Shown here piece by piece: positions 23,101-33,083 of a stretch of 64,000 nucleotides of DNA (positions within the stretch are counted from its first letter, which is position 1; each line of letters opens with the position of its first letter). The notes beneath the pieces were generated by a model, which was not told the DNA's origin, made no database searches, and worked only from the letters and a program-made list of their open reading frames with translations. Made by a program: the position numbers and the translations under genes. This DNA is from Odontocerum albicorne (Eukaryota; Arthropoda; Insecta; Trichoptera; Odontoceridae): contig OX463854.1 of NCBI GenBank assembly GCA_949825065.1, positions 17,981,226-18,045,225 on the forward strand. The letters run 5' to 3'.

Positions 23101-25661
23101 GTATATGTGAATCTGATAGGATACACGATAGGATATCAATGGAATTAATAATAATAATAAATTATATAAAGATTTGGGTAAATGATGGTTCACAACTGTG
23201 TTGGTAGTGATTTTTTGTATGGGAAACGTGAAATATGGAATAAAAAATTAAAGATGTATGTGGACTGATGTATTAAATGGGATGAAGAAGAGCACACTGA
23301 GATGGATTTAACATGTTGAAAGAATGAAAAACTTTATTTCAGCCTTTAGTTTTCAAAAAACTTAAAATGTTATTTGAAAACTAAAGGCTAAAATGAAGTG
23401 CTAAAATATATCTCTCACTCACTACATCCCCGTATGTCACATTTCAATTTTATTTTGTACAATTTAAAATGTTTGAAAACTAAAAGCTGAAACGAAGTGT
23501 GAAAGAATATATAAATATATTAGATGCATGCCCGCTACCTCCTCTACGTCATATTTTAAATGTATTTGGTACATCTTAAAATGTTATCTGAAAACTAAAG
23601 GCTTATATGAAGATTTTCATTCCTGAAATATGTTTAACTCGTCATATAATGTTAAAACTAAAGGCTGAAATAGAAAGTGTGATGAACTTACCAGTTTGGC
23701 CCAGTTGAAAGGGAAAATCTGCACAAGTCTCGATATATCTAAGAAGAGTAGAGCCACAGTGGCCATCAGAGAGAATAATCCCGTGGCCATGAGGAGTCTT
23801 AACCTGCCAACTCCTGGGAAGAGCCATAGCTCCGAGCCACCTGCAGCGTACTCCAGCCACACGCAACATAAGGAACAAACCTAAAAAAAATGGTATTTCC
23901 AATTATGTATGAGTATGATTTAATTGGTGTATTTCAGATTCACATCTGAAAAAAAAAGTTATATTTTCTAACTTTTTAGAATAAATGAACTAAATATTAT
24001 TTTTTTATTCCATTAATTATATTTTGTCGCTGTAACGATAGTAATGCTAACTGATGTTGTATTACATTACAATAATATGGTCATTGTAAAGGAAACATCA
24101 TCATTACAGTGCTAAAGTTTGATCAGTCTTAGCTCTGGTCTTGTAGTTGCCCAGATCGGAATCCAGTAGGTTTTAAATGTCAGTTATTGCAGATGGCATG
24201 CAGAATTTCCTTAAACATTTAAATGCATTAAACCAGTGATTCCTAAAGAGTCCCCTAGAAGGCGTGAGGGATGGTAGAATAAGTGCATAGCAACCGCTCA
24301 TTCATACAATTTTCCACTATCGAGTGTTAATGGCCAGTTAATGTTATGCATGAGATTCTGACCATGTTTCCTAGTAGAATTCATTTATTCAAAATGTATT
24401 GACAACTGATTTTTTGGATACGTTTTCATACTGGATTAACTTTCAGTCCATTTTTCATATGAATTTATTATCCTGGCGCTAAGTTGCCAAACATTGTTGG
24501 AGTGCTCTTTGACTAACAACAAATATTACAGATAGATCTACCAATAAGTTAAGAATGAAATAGTAAAACCATGGCTTTAAAATTTTCTTTTGTAAAATTG
24601 AACTGATACCATTAAGGTTTGTTCCAAGTCGAGGTGGCTGCAATAAAATAACTGAGATTTTTTTATTTCTTTCATTTTCCCATTCCAGAATGGAGTACAT
24701 AAAACACAAAATTACATAATATAAATGCAAGCAGACAAATGACATAAATTAAAATGATTCTGATTTACTAATATTTTTTAGTAAAAAGATATACAAACCT
24801 GGACTTGAAAAAAATCTTTCTTCAAGTGATATAACAACACATTAACAAAATTTAAAAGGTGTTAATTTGCCCTCTATTTCACTATGCATTTCAATTCTTA
24901 CAGTTCAAGATCAAAAAGTAAAATACACATTTTTTTCAGTAGAAAACTTTATTTCCATTTATTGATCTACCACTCCTAAAATATGAACTTTACAACCACA
25001 AATGATATAGCTTGGTATAGCGCTGTTTGGTAATATATCACCTCAAGAGCACTTTGATTTTAAATCTATTGAAGGTAGTTAGAAGGTAGTATTGAAGGCA
25101 GTGCCACTAAATAAATCCAGTATCCATATCATATTAGAAAGAAACCTGGAGTGTCTGAATAAATTATGTATATTATTAGCAAACGAATTGTATCGGTATT
25201 ACTTCCTCTAACAGGCAGATATCGAGATTATTACATTATAATAAATAATAATGTATAAAAAAATCCATTTAAGTTGAAATATCGAGGTAATTTTTAAAAA
25301 CTGCTGTCTCTGGTTCCTTACTTACCGCAATAATAAACCTAAGCAGCCCCACGGCAGTGGCGAGGTGGTGCAGGTCGCAGTATACAGGCGCTATTCTGGC
25401 AGGGGGCAGGGGCGGCGTTCTGCGGTAGTGCGGGTGGCTGTCCCAAGAGTGCACGGAGCCCGCGCCTGCGCCCCCGCCCGTGGCCCCTGTCTGACTGCCT
25501 GCTATCTCGAAGTCCTGCGCTTCCTCGGGCGGGCGCTCCAGCCCGCGCAGCTCTTCAAGCAGCAGTTCCACCTCGTCGGCTGCGTACAGCTCGCTCACCG
25601 AGCGTGCGCACCCACCCTCAGCCTGCATCGCCTCACCGACACACCCATCCCATTATCGCAC
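20134..25661 (-). CDS. MARVEL-domain-like four-helix membrane protein, 4 coding exons, 282 aa
   Basis: The gene was reconstructed from splice sites. Minus-strand exons are 25661-25326 (start codon 25626-25628), 23880-23692, 23082-22954 and 20361-20134 (TAG at 20134-20136). The donors are GTAAGT, GTAAGT and GTGAGT, the acceptors end in CAG or TAG, and all introns are phase 0. The first exon starts at an acceptor (TTTCAG), so a further 5' untranslated exon lies upstream. An upstream short frame (MGWVCR) precedes the main start. The product has a 85-residue N-terminal tail (acidic, then Gly/Pro-rich), helices at about 87-112, 128-149, 164-189 and 203-226, and a Pro/Ser/Thr-rich C-terminal tail (228-282). 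FPFNWAKLNAWLYICVGF before helix 3 fits the NW-P block of MARVEL domains. Exons are markedly GC-rich against AT-rich introns. Introns hold a Harbinger-like remnant, a mariner and a tandem repeat. A role in membrane organisation is inferred. Confidence 0.85.
20541..21101 (+). mobile_element. Harbinger-like element remnant with MADF-type ORF
   Basis: Inverted arms flank the region. The left arm at 20541-20583 includes GGTTTCCTAAGAAAGTGGT and TATATAGCGC. The right arm at 21058-21101 includes GCGCTATATAACGAACCAGC and CTAAGGAAACC. The left side has two more variants of the TGGTTTCCTAG arm at about 20618 and 20692. The enclosed reading frame encodes a MADF-like DNA-binding domain, which PIF/Harbinger elements and their relatives carry. 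No DDE transposase is present, so it is non-autonomous. The exact ends and target duplication are not certain. It lies in intron 3 of the membrane-protein gene. Confidence 0.55.
20831..20998 (+). pseudogene. Truncated MADF-domain ORF, 55 aa
   Basis: The frame starts MSANVIWTTENYEILIDFAR and continues ALYNVKSKYYRKAQLKQNMW. This follows the MADF pattern of a hydrophobic helix, then ALY/W, a Y-K-R block and a W near residue 43. MADF domains are Myb-related DNA-binding modules. The frame ends shortly after the domain start, next to a 9-bp inverted repeat (CTGTCAGTT and AACTGACAG, 20974-21002) that probably marks a deletion junction. Confidence 0.5.
21307..22609 (-). mobile_element. Full-length mariner element (family C)
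   Basis: The element is 1303 bp with TA on both sides (21305-21306 and 22610-22611). The inverted repeats are TGGGGTGTAAAAATTAG at the left and, read in reverse, TTGGGAGTACAAATTAG at the right. A truncated relative with the consensus end TTGGGTGTACAAATTAGTTC lies at 28013. It sits in intron 3 of the membrane-protein gene, in the same orientation as the gene. Confidence 0.92.
21388..22436 (-). pseudogene. mariner transposase (family C), one C-terminal frameshift
   Basis: The likely start is the ATG at 22434-22436 (MSNFVLTKQHLREVLIFCFN), not the upstream in-frame ATG at 22544, because mariner transposases begin at this block. The order is a helix-turn-helix half, the WVPYELK linker, HRIVTGDEMWIFYDSPEKKK, WWGQRGVVYYEVLKPG, LLHDNARPNVAKVVKKYLE and HPPYSPDIVPSDYWLF. 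The last two catalytic aspartates are 34 residues apart. A 1-base loss near 21511 (compare GTTTCTACG in the copy at 28226) shifts the last 40 or so residues out of frame. The protein is otherwise uninterrupted over about 310 residues. Confidence 0.9.
23330..23685. repeat. Diverged tandem repeat in intron 2 of the membrane-protein gene
   Basis: The phrase AAAATGTTATTTGAAAACTA followed by AAGGCTGAAATGAAGTG recurs about five times (near 23345, 23365, 23468, 23578 and 23650). It alternates with a block ending TACGTCATATTTTAA. The copies are diverged and the spacing varies from about 70 to 115 bp. The array runs to within a few bases of the exon-2 donor at 23691. Confidence 0.6.
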
Positions 25662-25944
25662 CTGAAACAATACCAATATAATATTGTTGAATTTATGCAT
25701 ATACTATACAAATAAGATAAACAGTTCAACAATTCAAAGTGTGCTCTGGTTTTATGTTAATAATTAGCATTTATTTAATTAATAGTTATACTGTTTATTC
25801 TGAATCAATCAAATCGCCACTGCTTTAAGACATATCCTGATTTTCAATGGCTTCTATATAAGTCATCTTCCATCCCATTCCAATTGTTAGAAATGCAATT
25901 TTTTTTAATATCCCACATTATGAAAATCTATGAGTGAATTATAA

Positions 25945-27165
25945 ACTCGAGAATCAGGAATTTGGTGGAAATACATGACAACCAGTGTGGCTTGGTATTG
26001 GGAAAATCAACAGTAGACGCCATTCAAACCGTTAAGACTCCTTGTCGAAATATAACGTGATGCCCAGAAAGACCTTCATATGGTCTTCATCGATCTTGAA
26101 AAGGCATTTGACGGGGTCCCTAGAAGCCTAATTTGGGCAGCATTTAGAGCACGTAGTGTACCAGAAAAGTATGTACTTGCCATCCAGGACATGTATGATA
26201 ATGTGACAACGCAAGTGAGGTGCACTTCGGGAACTTCACCAGAACTTCCTGTAAAGGTGGGGGTACATCAAGGATCGGTACTCAGTCCGCTACTGTTCAT
26301 CTTAGTCATGGACTATTTAACTAACCAGGAAATGAACAGTCTCCTAAAGATCCTACTATTTGCAGACGATATCGTATTAATAAATGAAAAACATGAAGAT
26401 CTGCAAAATAGTCTGGAAAGGTGGAGAAGAATCTTGGAGGACAATGGATTGAGACTGAGCAGAAAGAAAACAGAGTATCTGTACCTACCATTCGAGAACA
26501 CAAATGCTGTCACTTCCGTAATGCAAATGGATGGAGAAACATTACCAAATTGTGACTCCTTTAAGTATCTTGGGTCACTCATCCATAGCGATGGAGGATG
26601 TGCAGCAGATGTAACACATAGAATTAGTGTGGGATGGATGAAGTTTAGATCAATGACGGGAGTTCTATGTGATCCGAAAATGCCAGTAAAGTTAAAAGGA
26701 AAAGTATACCAAACGATTGTCAGACCCGCACTCCTCTATGGCTCCGAATGCTGGACGATGTATAACTCTTACTCTAGGCAACTAAAAACTGCTGAAATGC
26801 GCTTGCTAAGATGGTCAGCTGGTGTGTCCCTAAGAGACAAAATTAAAAACTCACGCATTCGTGGAAGCCTAGGTGTTACAGACATCAACAGCAAGATGGA
26901 GGAGAGGCAATTGAGATGGTATGGGCACGTTGGACGCAGAGCACCTGATCACATTGTGAACCAGGCAATCTCCATGGATCTTCCTCGAATAATAACCAGA
27001 AGACCAAAGAATTCATGGGTGGTGCAAAAAGATAACCTGATGCAGAGGCACAGCCTGGGGGACGTAGTCCGGGACAGAAGAGCATAAAACCTGAGGACGA
27101 GGAGAGCTGACCCCAACAGTCTTCGCAGACAGTGAGTTGGGATGGAGCCAGGGAGAAGAGAAGAG
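25945..27165 (+). mobile_element. 5'-truncated non-LTR retrotransposon fragment
   Basis: Reverse transcriptase homology begins near 25950 with DNQCGLVLGKSTVDAIQTV-like sequence. A frameshift and an in-frame TAA (about 26058) then precede the long open frame. Homology ends about 80 bp after the stop codon. The missing endonuclease and 5' part indicate truncation on insertion or later loss. It lies just upstream of the membrane-protein gene, on the opposite strand. Confidence 0.8.
26080..27087 (+). pseudogene. Reverse transcriptase domain of a non-LTR element, 335 codons open
   Basis: The open frame carries fingers/palm motifs in order: FIDLEKAFDGVPR (first catalytic Asp, residue 5), GVHQGSVLSPLLFILVMD (about 61-78), LLFADDIVLI (FADD at 94-97), KTEYLYLPF, FKYLGSLIHSDGG, LLYGSECWTM (thumb) and RQLRWYGHVGR near the C-terminus. 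This is the palm-to-thumb half of a LINE reverse transcriptase, possibly RTE- or L2-like; the clade is not certain. The reading frame is a fragment of a larger ORF2, and its first ATG is internal. Confidence 0.85.
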
Positions 27166-27886
27166 CAGTTTTTTTTAAATCATTTATGACTGATATCGTT
27201 CAATTTCTAAAATGGGTAAAGAAAGTAAGAGAAGGATAGCGGTAATTATAACTGATCAAACAAATATAGGAATTCGGTCAAGAGTTATTAATGATGATCG
27301 TATATTTCCCAGGCTCCCAAAATTCATTCACCTAAGAGGGAAATTGAGGGTTTCTTTATTTGCAATGTGATGTTCTTCCATTTGGTATTATTATTAAATT
27401 GGTATTCAATTTTAATATTTTTTTCTTGATATCTGGTGTGTGGTGCCCCTGAAATGCATGAAGTATCAGCATAGCGTAAGAATTTCTTGTCCCCATACTA
27501 CATTATAATACTAGTCCTCATTATAATTGCTGATATTTATTTGCTACTTTTATTACTTTTACTCATTTGTGTTTCACTCTCATACTAAGAGCTCAAGTTG
27601 TCACTATAACACTATTATATTACAAATATTTTAGATCTTAACATTGTTAGATTCAAGTAAAGGTGGACCTTGCTTTATGGCGCTTTGAAAATTTACATAA
27701 ATTCATATTTACTAATTTCGGTGCTTGCATATTGCACTTAGGCACAGCACAGTGTTAACGTCACCTGACTAGAATGAAGTCAGCTGATATACACGCCAAC
27801 GCTGCACAGTTGTTTTGCATCGTCGTCATATTCTGCGGTTAGTTTGTTTACATACAACATTTAGGCACATCCATCAAAGTTCTACA
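27166..27886. other. Intergenic stretch
   Basis: AT-rich sequence, less so after about 27720 (AGGCACAGCACAG to GCACAGTTGTTTTGC). That part could be a promoter or 5' untranslated region for the candidate exon at 27887. No core element is clear. Confidence 0.3.
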
Positions 27887-27954
27887 ATGGGTAAAATACT
27901 ATTAAATGGTATAGCACATTACAGAGAAAACCTTCGCAAAAGGATGCCTAGAAG
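27887..27954 (+). CDS. Candidate first coding exon (weak beta-carbonic-anhydrase-like N-terminus)
   Basis: An ATG at 27887 opens 22 codons (MGKILLNGIAHYRENLRKRM) and runs into an AG|GTAAAC donor at 27955. Without splicing the frame stops at once. The pattern M-x-x-IL-x-GI-x-x-YR-x-x-x-R-x-x-M is reminiscent of the start of insect beta-carbonic anhydrases. That is a weak resemblance over 20 residues, noted from general knowledge. No following exon was found; a truncated mariner begins 59 bp downstream of the donor. It may be chance. Confidence 0.25.
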
Positions 27955-28012
27955 GTAAACTTTTTTGCTATCTTATTTTAAGAAAGTGTAACATAAACAC
28001 ATGAAAATTATA

Positions 28013-28757
28013 TTGGGTGTACAAATTAGTTCAGTCCGTTTTTTTTTTTTTTTTTTCAAAAATGCATTTATTTCTAAACAAAATGAATGAACATATCAAT
28101 TAAAGTATTGTCCATCGCTGGCTACTACTTTTTCCCATCTCTCAGGCAATTTTAGAATTCCATCTTGAAAAAATGACTCGTCTTTTGAGGCGATCCAAGT
28201 TTGGAGCCAATTTTCGGTTTCTACGAAAGAAGTGAACCGGTGACCTGCCAAATCGTGCTGCATCCTTCGGAACAACCAGTAATCAGAAGGAACAATGTCC
28301 GGGGAATACGGCGGGTGCGGTAAAACATCCCATTTGAGCGTTTCCAAATATTTTTTTACGACTTTTGCGACATGAGGCCGAGCGTTGTCATGAAGAAGAA
28401 TAACTTTATCATGTCTTTGCTCGTATTCTGGCCGTTTTTCTCGCAATGCACGGCTCAAACTAATTAATTGTAGCCGATACCGATCGCCCGTAATGGAATC
28501 GCCAGGTTACAGAACCTCATAATAAACAACACCCCTTTGGTCCCACCAGATACAGAGCATGATCTTCAAACCATGTATGTTCGGTTTTGGTGTTGATGTT
28601 GAGGTCGATGGCAACGATTGACCGGGCTTAGCGTATTTTTTTCTTCTTGGGGTTGTCGTAGAATATCCACTTCTCATCTCCAGTTACAATCCGATGCAAA
28701 AAACCTTTTCTTTGTTGCCTTTGAATCAGCTGCTCGCAAGTGAAAAATCGCCTTTTA
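28013..28757 (-). mobile_element. 5'-truncated mariner (family C)
   Basis: The 3' terminal repeat TTGGGTGTACAAATTAGTTC follows TA at 28011-28012. The interior is closely similar to the full-length copy at 21307 and then stops abruptly at about 28757, near the middle of the transposase. It keeps HRIVTGDEKWIFYD-like sequence, LLHDNARPHVAKVVKKYLE and HPPYSPDIVPSDYWLF. The C-terminus is in frame here (28096-28458), unlike in the 21-kb copy. A frameshift near 28640 breaks the upstream part. Half of the element and one terminal repeat are missing. Confidence 0.88.
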
Positions 28758-28837
28758 TTTTTATTTATGCATCAGTTTTTTTAGACCTAGGGATATAAGG
28801 CACTAATAAATTATAGTGTAAGCATGTTTATAGGCTT

Positions 28838-29056
28838 TTATATGCCCTGGTGAGTAAAAAAAAACGTGATTTGCTTTACGTTGATATTTGCTTCACAGAG
28901 GTGGTCTGGAACATAACCTGCCGTATAAGTTAGGTGTATTCTTCTAAGTGCAAGCATTTCTATAGCATTTATTCGGATCTTTTTAGTCTTGTTCCACGTC
29001 CATGTTTCACTACCATATATCAAAATTGATACTAAAATACTGTTGTCGATTACCAT
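28838..29056 (-). pseudogene. Non-LTR RT C-terminus remnant
   Basis: The minus strand encodes SILIYGSETWTWNKTKKIRI then NAIEMLALRRIHLTYTAG. These are the YGSETW and EMxxLRR blocks of the same retroelement type seen at 1290-1728. It is too short and damaged to function. Confidence 0.65.
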
Positions 29057-29389
29057 CTTGGCAGATATTTATACTGTCCAGTTGGTTACATGTCAAAATG
29101 TAAAACTGTATAGGAAAAAGGTAGCATGCAGGCGCCAAATATCTGATACTTTATATTTGAAAGAAAAACTGGAGTACCATATGGTTCTTATTTTCAATTT
29201 TACAACATAACCTCATTTCCTATGTTATTTTATGCATTGGAAAATTGTGTATTTACAAGGGGGGACGTGAGAATATGTGATACCTTTGAAAGAATTTTGT
29301 GGAATAAAAGGTCTAATAAAAACATAAATAATAATTTGTGGAAATAAGAATAAAAAGGAAAACATCAACTAAATAGTACGGCTAGAAAA

Positions 29390-29480
29390 GCGAAGGAAAT
29401 GAAAATTAGCCGACTGCGGTGGCCAGGATATCTCGGCACGAACAATGTTCATAAGAGGCGAAGTATCCTGCAAGCAGATA
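29390..29480 (+). pseudogene. Short RT C-terminal fragment
   Basis: The plus strand reads EMKISRLRWPGYLGTNNVHK. This matches the RLRWxGHxxRM block found downstream of the thumb in arthropod non-LTR reverse transcriptases. It is in the opposite orientation to the remnant at 28838, so it is a separate fragment. Confidence 0.45.
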
Positions 29481-31150
29481 ACACCCATTCCAGGTTGCTG
29501 TGTTGATGTTAATGTTTTAGTATTACTTTATATGCACAAAAAACCAAAAATGACTTCCCAAATATTTAAGCACATTATAACTATAAATCAATTAACTTAT
29601 ACAAATAGTTGACCTGTTAGAAGAATGGTAAAAATAATGTTTTATCAAAATTACTAACAAAAACAAATCATTCACCCAAAGCACTAAATAAATGAAAACC
29701 TATTTCTAACAGAAAATCTTCTCACAACAGCTAATATAGTAAGATTAACTGGTTATATGATATAATAATATTGATGAGCTAACTATACAGTGAAATATTA
29801 TTTTTATTATGTATTTTGCACAATATTGTTAAAATAATGAGGCATATTTATGATCAAATCATTAGGTTATTTCGAAATTTCGAGCGGTAATAAGGTTTGA
29901 ATTGAACGATTATCTCTTTGAATGTTTTCTTAAATACGTGAAATACTCAATGAAATGCGAAAATGATCGTTATTTGTTCGAATATTTATATGAGCTCGAG
30001 ATATAAAACATACATCTTTTCTTTAGCAGAGGCGATACTAAAATTATGAATGTTAAACTTGGTATTATTTTTATGATTTTGTCAGGATAATTAATAATAA
30101 GTTACTTACTTTTTTCGGAAATTCAAGAAAATTAGCAGAATATTATCCATAAACATTTAATACAACAAATTTCATAGTAGGCTTCCGCCATGTTTACATG
30201 CCTTTCTTCTCTGTCTCTCTCTTTCTAACAGCAGCCATGATCTACTTTCGTTGAAGGAGTATACGCCAGTGTCAAGTTATGGCAACTCTATAAGTGGAAC
30301 TCCACAGAGTGGTTATAAATAAATTTAATAGTTACGACTTCTCTGTCATTTTCAAGAGAGAAGGAACCTAGCTAAATAATGTTAAATGGAAACTTTGCAA
30401 AGCTACGAATATCTTACGTTTTTGCAAGGCTGTGCAATCATCAAGTCAATCCTTCTGCATTGTCCCAAATTTGAGGACCAACATTAAATTATTAAAATTA
30501 TTTCTTTACTGGATCTGAGTTTATTTTTTTTTAAATGAACTCATTTATTTATATCTGGTTAAGAATCAATTCTTAATATAAAACTCAAAATTAAAATGAC
30601 ATTAAGACCTCTTCTGATTTTAGAATCGGCGCTAACCACTGTTTAACCTGTAAATGAATATTTCAATTGCCACCACATAATACGAAAGTAGTCAGATATA
30701 TTAAATTATCTTAGTACCGTCCTACACAAAACCGAAAACTTTTTTAAGTTGCAATAAAAAGTATTTTGGGTTTGTCATAAAACACCCTTGTGATTTAACA
30801 TTTTTAAAATTATACATTGCTTATATCACGAATGTTGTCATAATTAAAACATGTAAACTACTACACTTAAAACATTTATTTATGAACCGTCATGGGGAAA
30901 TTTAATAAGATATTTGGGAAAAATAATTTCTTCAAAGTACAAACAGATCCCATGAAAAATCATTTTCGATATTCCTTCACTTTTTATTAAAGATTTTCAG
31001 ATAAATATACAATGCCAAAGTTATTTTACATTAGTAATAGATAACTAATATACAGTACTCAAATCGATTTGCCGCTCAGTTTGTCACACACATTATATAT
31101 ATAACATAAATATAAACTTGCATATATTTCGTACTCGTTTGACGCAGGCA
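29481..31150. other. AT-rich non-coding stretch
   Basis: No gene or element was recognised. A short patch near 30180-30300 is less AT-rich and carries a pyrimidine tract ending CTAACAG, but no exon could be extended from it on either strand. Confidence 0.35.
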
Positions 31151-31156
31151 CTTTCA

Positions 31157-31164
31157 TATAAAAG
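31157..31164 (+). promoter_or_regulatory. Possible TATA box
   Basis: TATAAAAG lies 51 bp upstream of the ATG at 31215, preceded by GCAGGCACTTTCA. Spacing fits a TATA box with a short 5' untranslated region for the candidate exon there. Similar matches arise often by chance in AT-rich DNA. Confidence 0.25.
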
Positions 31165-31214
31165 TAAGAAAGTTTTCGATTTGTATATATGTTATATCGA
31201 CTTTGAGGAAAATC

Positions 31215-31270
31215 ATGAGCACGTCTAGCAACGGCACTTACGCCGCGAACTCACGAAAATTTGGAGTGAG
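31215..31270 (+). CDS. Candidate short first coding exon
   Basis: An ATG at 31215 opens 18 codons (MSTSSNGTYAANSRKFGV) before an AG|GTAAAC donor at 31271. The segment is clearly less AT-rich than its surroundings and sits downstream of a possible TATA box. No similarity was recognised and no second exon was found before the mariner at 31969. It is offered only as a candidate. Confidence 0.22.
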
Positions 31271-31274
31271 GTAA

Positions 31275-31966
31275 ACTATCAATTTGATTTGAGACACCGT
31301 CCAAGAATTTGCATGTGACCCTTATTGTACTGCAGATATTACTTAATACAATAATTAAACTATGCGTGTCAGGCAAGATATTGGCTAATATTATCCCAAA
31401 CATCAAACTAATTTATCCCAAGTAAATCACATTCAGCTGACGCTGCACTCTAAAGCAGCTTGCAGTAAAGGCGAATAATGTGAATCTATTCTAAGAATTT
31501 CTTGAGCGCACTATAACTGCGCTGTGGGGTTTAGCCCAGAGGTGCAAATACTCCCTTTCTATTATTATGGCAATTTCCACAAGTAATCAGCGCATTTATC
31601 AAACACATTAATATACGCAGCCATTATAGTACTAATAAAACAGCTTTGATTAAGTTTAAACAATCAAAAGAAAACTGACTACAAATGTCATTTTGAAAAC
31701 AAATAATTTTAAAAACAAATGTAATTTAGTTCACCTGACGAGGAAGACGGAGAGTTTTGTAACCGGTAGCAAACTCACAAAAATAAAATTAGTGAATAAA
31801 ATAGAAAAAAATGTGTTTTTTTATTAAAAAGTAATATACATGATTAAATTTTGGTTCATATTGAAAAAGTTATCTTTTCAAAATTCTTGCTTATAAGAAA
31901 CAAAATAGTACGTATGACGATGTGTACGAATAGATAAAAACTTTTATTTTATTCATGTCTGATCTG
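31275..31966. other. Non-coding stretch
   Basis: This stretch contains a less AT-rich patch at 31430-31560 that looks like repeat sequence. No gene or element ends were recognised. Confidence 0.3.
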
Positions 31967-31968
31967 TA

Positions 31969-32690
31969 ACACATCGATCAATAAGTGTCGGGATTAACTA
32001 CTAAAACAACATTTGTTTGCCAAAATTATTCTTTATTCATCAACATAGTCTCCTTCAAAAGCGATACATTCATTCCGACGCTTTCCTAACTTTTCTATGC
32101 CAGCCGTGTAGAACGATTTATCTTTGGTTTCAAAATAGGCGATAATTTCGGCAATCACTTCTTCATTGGAGCCAAATCTCTTTCCCTGGAGCATATTTTT
32201 AAGATCTGCGAACAGCCAATAAGCCAATAGTCGCTGGGGGGCAAATCTGGAGAATACGGTGAATGCGGAAGCAATTCTAAGTTCAACTCATGCAATTTGA
32301 CCATCGTTATCATCGACTTGTGACATGGTGCATTGTCCTGATGAAAGAGAACTTTTTTCTTCTTCATATGGGGCCGTTTTTTTGCAATTTCTGCCTTCAA
32401 ACGCTCCAATAACGCTATGTAATATTCGCTATTGATGGTTTTTCCCTGTTCAAGGTGATCGATGAATAATATACCATGCATTTTAACACAAGAAATTCGT
32501 TTTTTTTTCATTGTTTTGAAAATAGCAAAAGTAGCGTCACTAAAACCACTGTAACTCAATGACACAATGTTGAAATGTTATGAAAGTTTGACACATAGCT
32601 TCTAAAGGTTGGTACTAACCGAGAATGGTATAGATTTGTTATTAGAGTTGCCACCTGTTGGTTAGTCCAGGGACTTATTGATCGATGTGT
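31969..32690 (-). mobile_element. Internally deleted mariner (family D)
   Basis: Inverted repeats ACACATCGATCAATAAGT are flanked by TA (31967-31968 and 32691-32692). The 722 bp keep only the C-terminal half of a transposase on the minus strand: MHGILFIDHLEQGKTINSEYY, LFHQDNAPCHKSMITMVKLH and HSPYSPDLPPSDYWL. The last two aspartates are 34 residues apart, and KRRNECIAFEGDYVDE is the C-terminus. The N-terminal DNA-binding half and the first catalytic Asp are gone. A small frame-shifting insertion near 32225 splits the rest. Confidence 0.9.
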
Positions 32691-32757
32691 TATAGTATAT
32701 ATTTTTGGAATAAACTGAATTTCCTGTCTGCTTATATTATATACTAGCTGTACCCGG

Positions 32758-32773
32758 CCACGCGTTGCCGTGG
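32758..32773 (-). terminator. Helitron 3' hairpin
   Basis: A perfect 5-bp stem (CCACG/CGTGG) with a six-base loop sits ten bases inside the CTAG terminus. In Helitrons this subterminal hairpin marks the end of the transposed strand. Confidence 0.75.
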
Positions 32774-32869
32774 TTCAGTCTGGTTAAATGGAAAAGAAAG
32801 AAAAGAGAAAGCACACGTTTCTAATATGTTTAATTTCACAATGCTTGTGGGTATACAATATTTTTTATG

Positions 32870-33065
32870 CCTTTCAGCCACTCTCAGTCTGTCGCGTTCA
32901 TTCTCTTGAGAACGAAGCAGATCTGAAGCTGCAGAACGCGATCGCCGTGCTCGCAACCGTGCATCCTCAAGTCTGGCTGCACGTCGTTCTGCTGCTTCCT
33001 CGGCATTTTGATGAACTAAAGCAGATCGATTGCACTGAAAAAGAAGAAAGAAAGTTATATCAAAA
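32870..33065 (-). repeat. Helitron N-terminal repeat segment, copy 1
   Basis: The minus strand encodes ERRAARLEDARLRARRSRSA and DLLRSQENERDRLRVAE, the Arg-rich N-terminal repeat common in arthropod Helitron proteins. It is preceded by a pyrimidine tract ending TTTTTCAG. It lies downstream of the helicase block, which is out of order for a Helitron gene. The same DNA recurs at 35125-35275. Confidence 0.6.
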
Positions 33066-33083
33066 ACATAAAATTGTGAAACA

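Noticed and set aside
24233..24270. hAT-like terminal repeat (CAGTGATTCCTAAAGAG)
   Set aside because: No matching second end or 8-bp duplication could be found.
30180..30300. Exon after a CTAACAG acceptor
   Set aside because: The frame stops after a few codons on the plus strand, and the minus-strand frames are under 20 codons.
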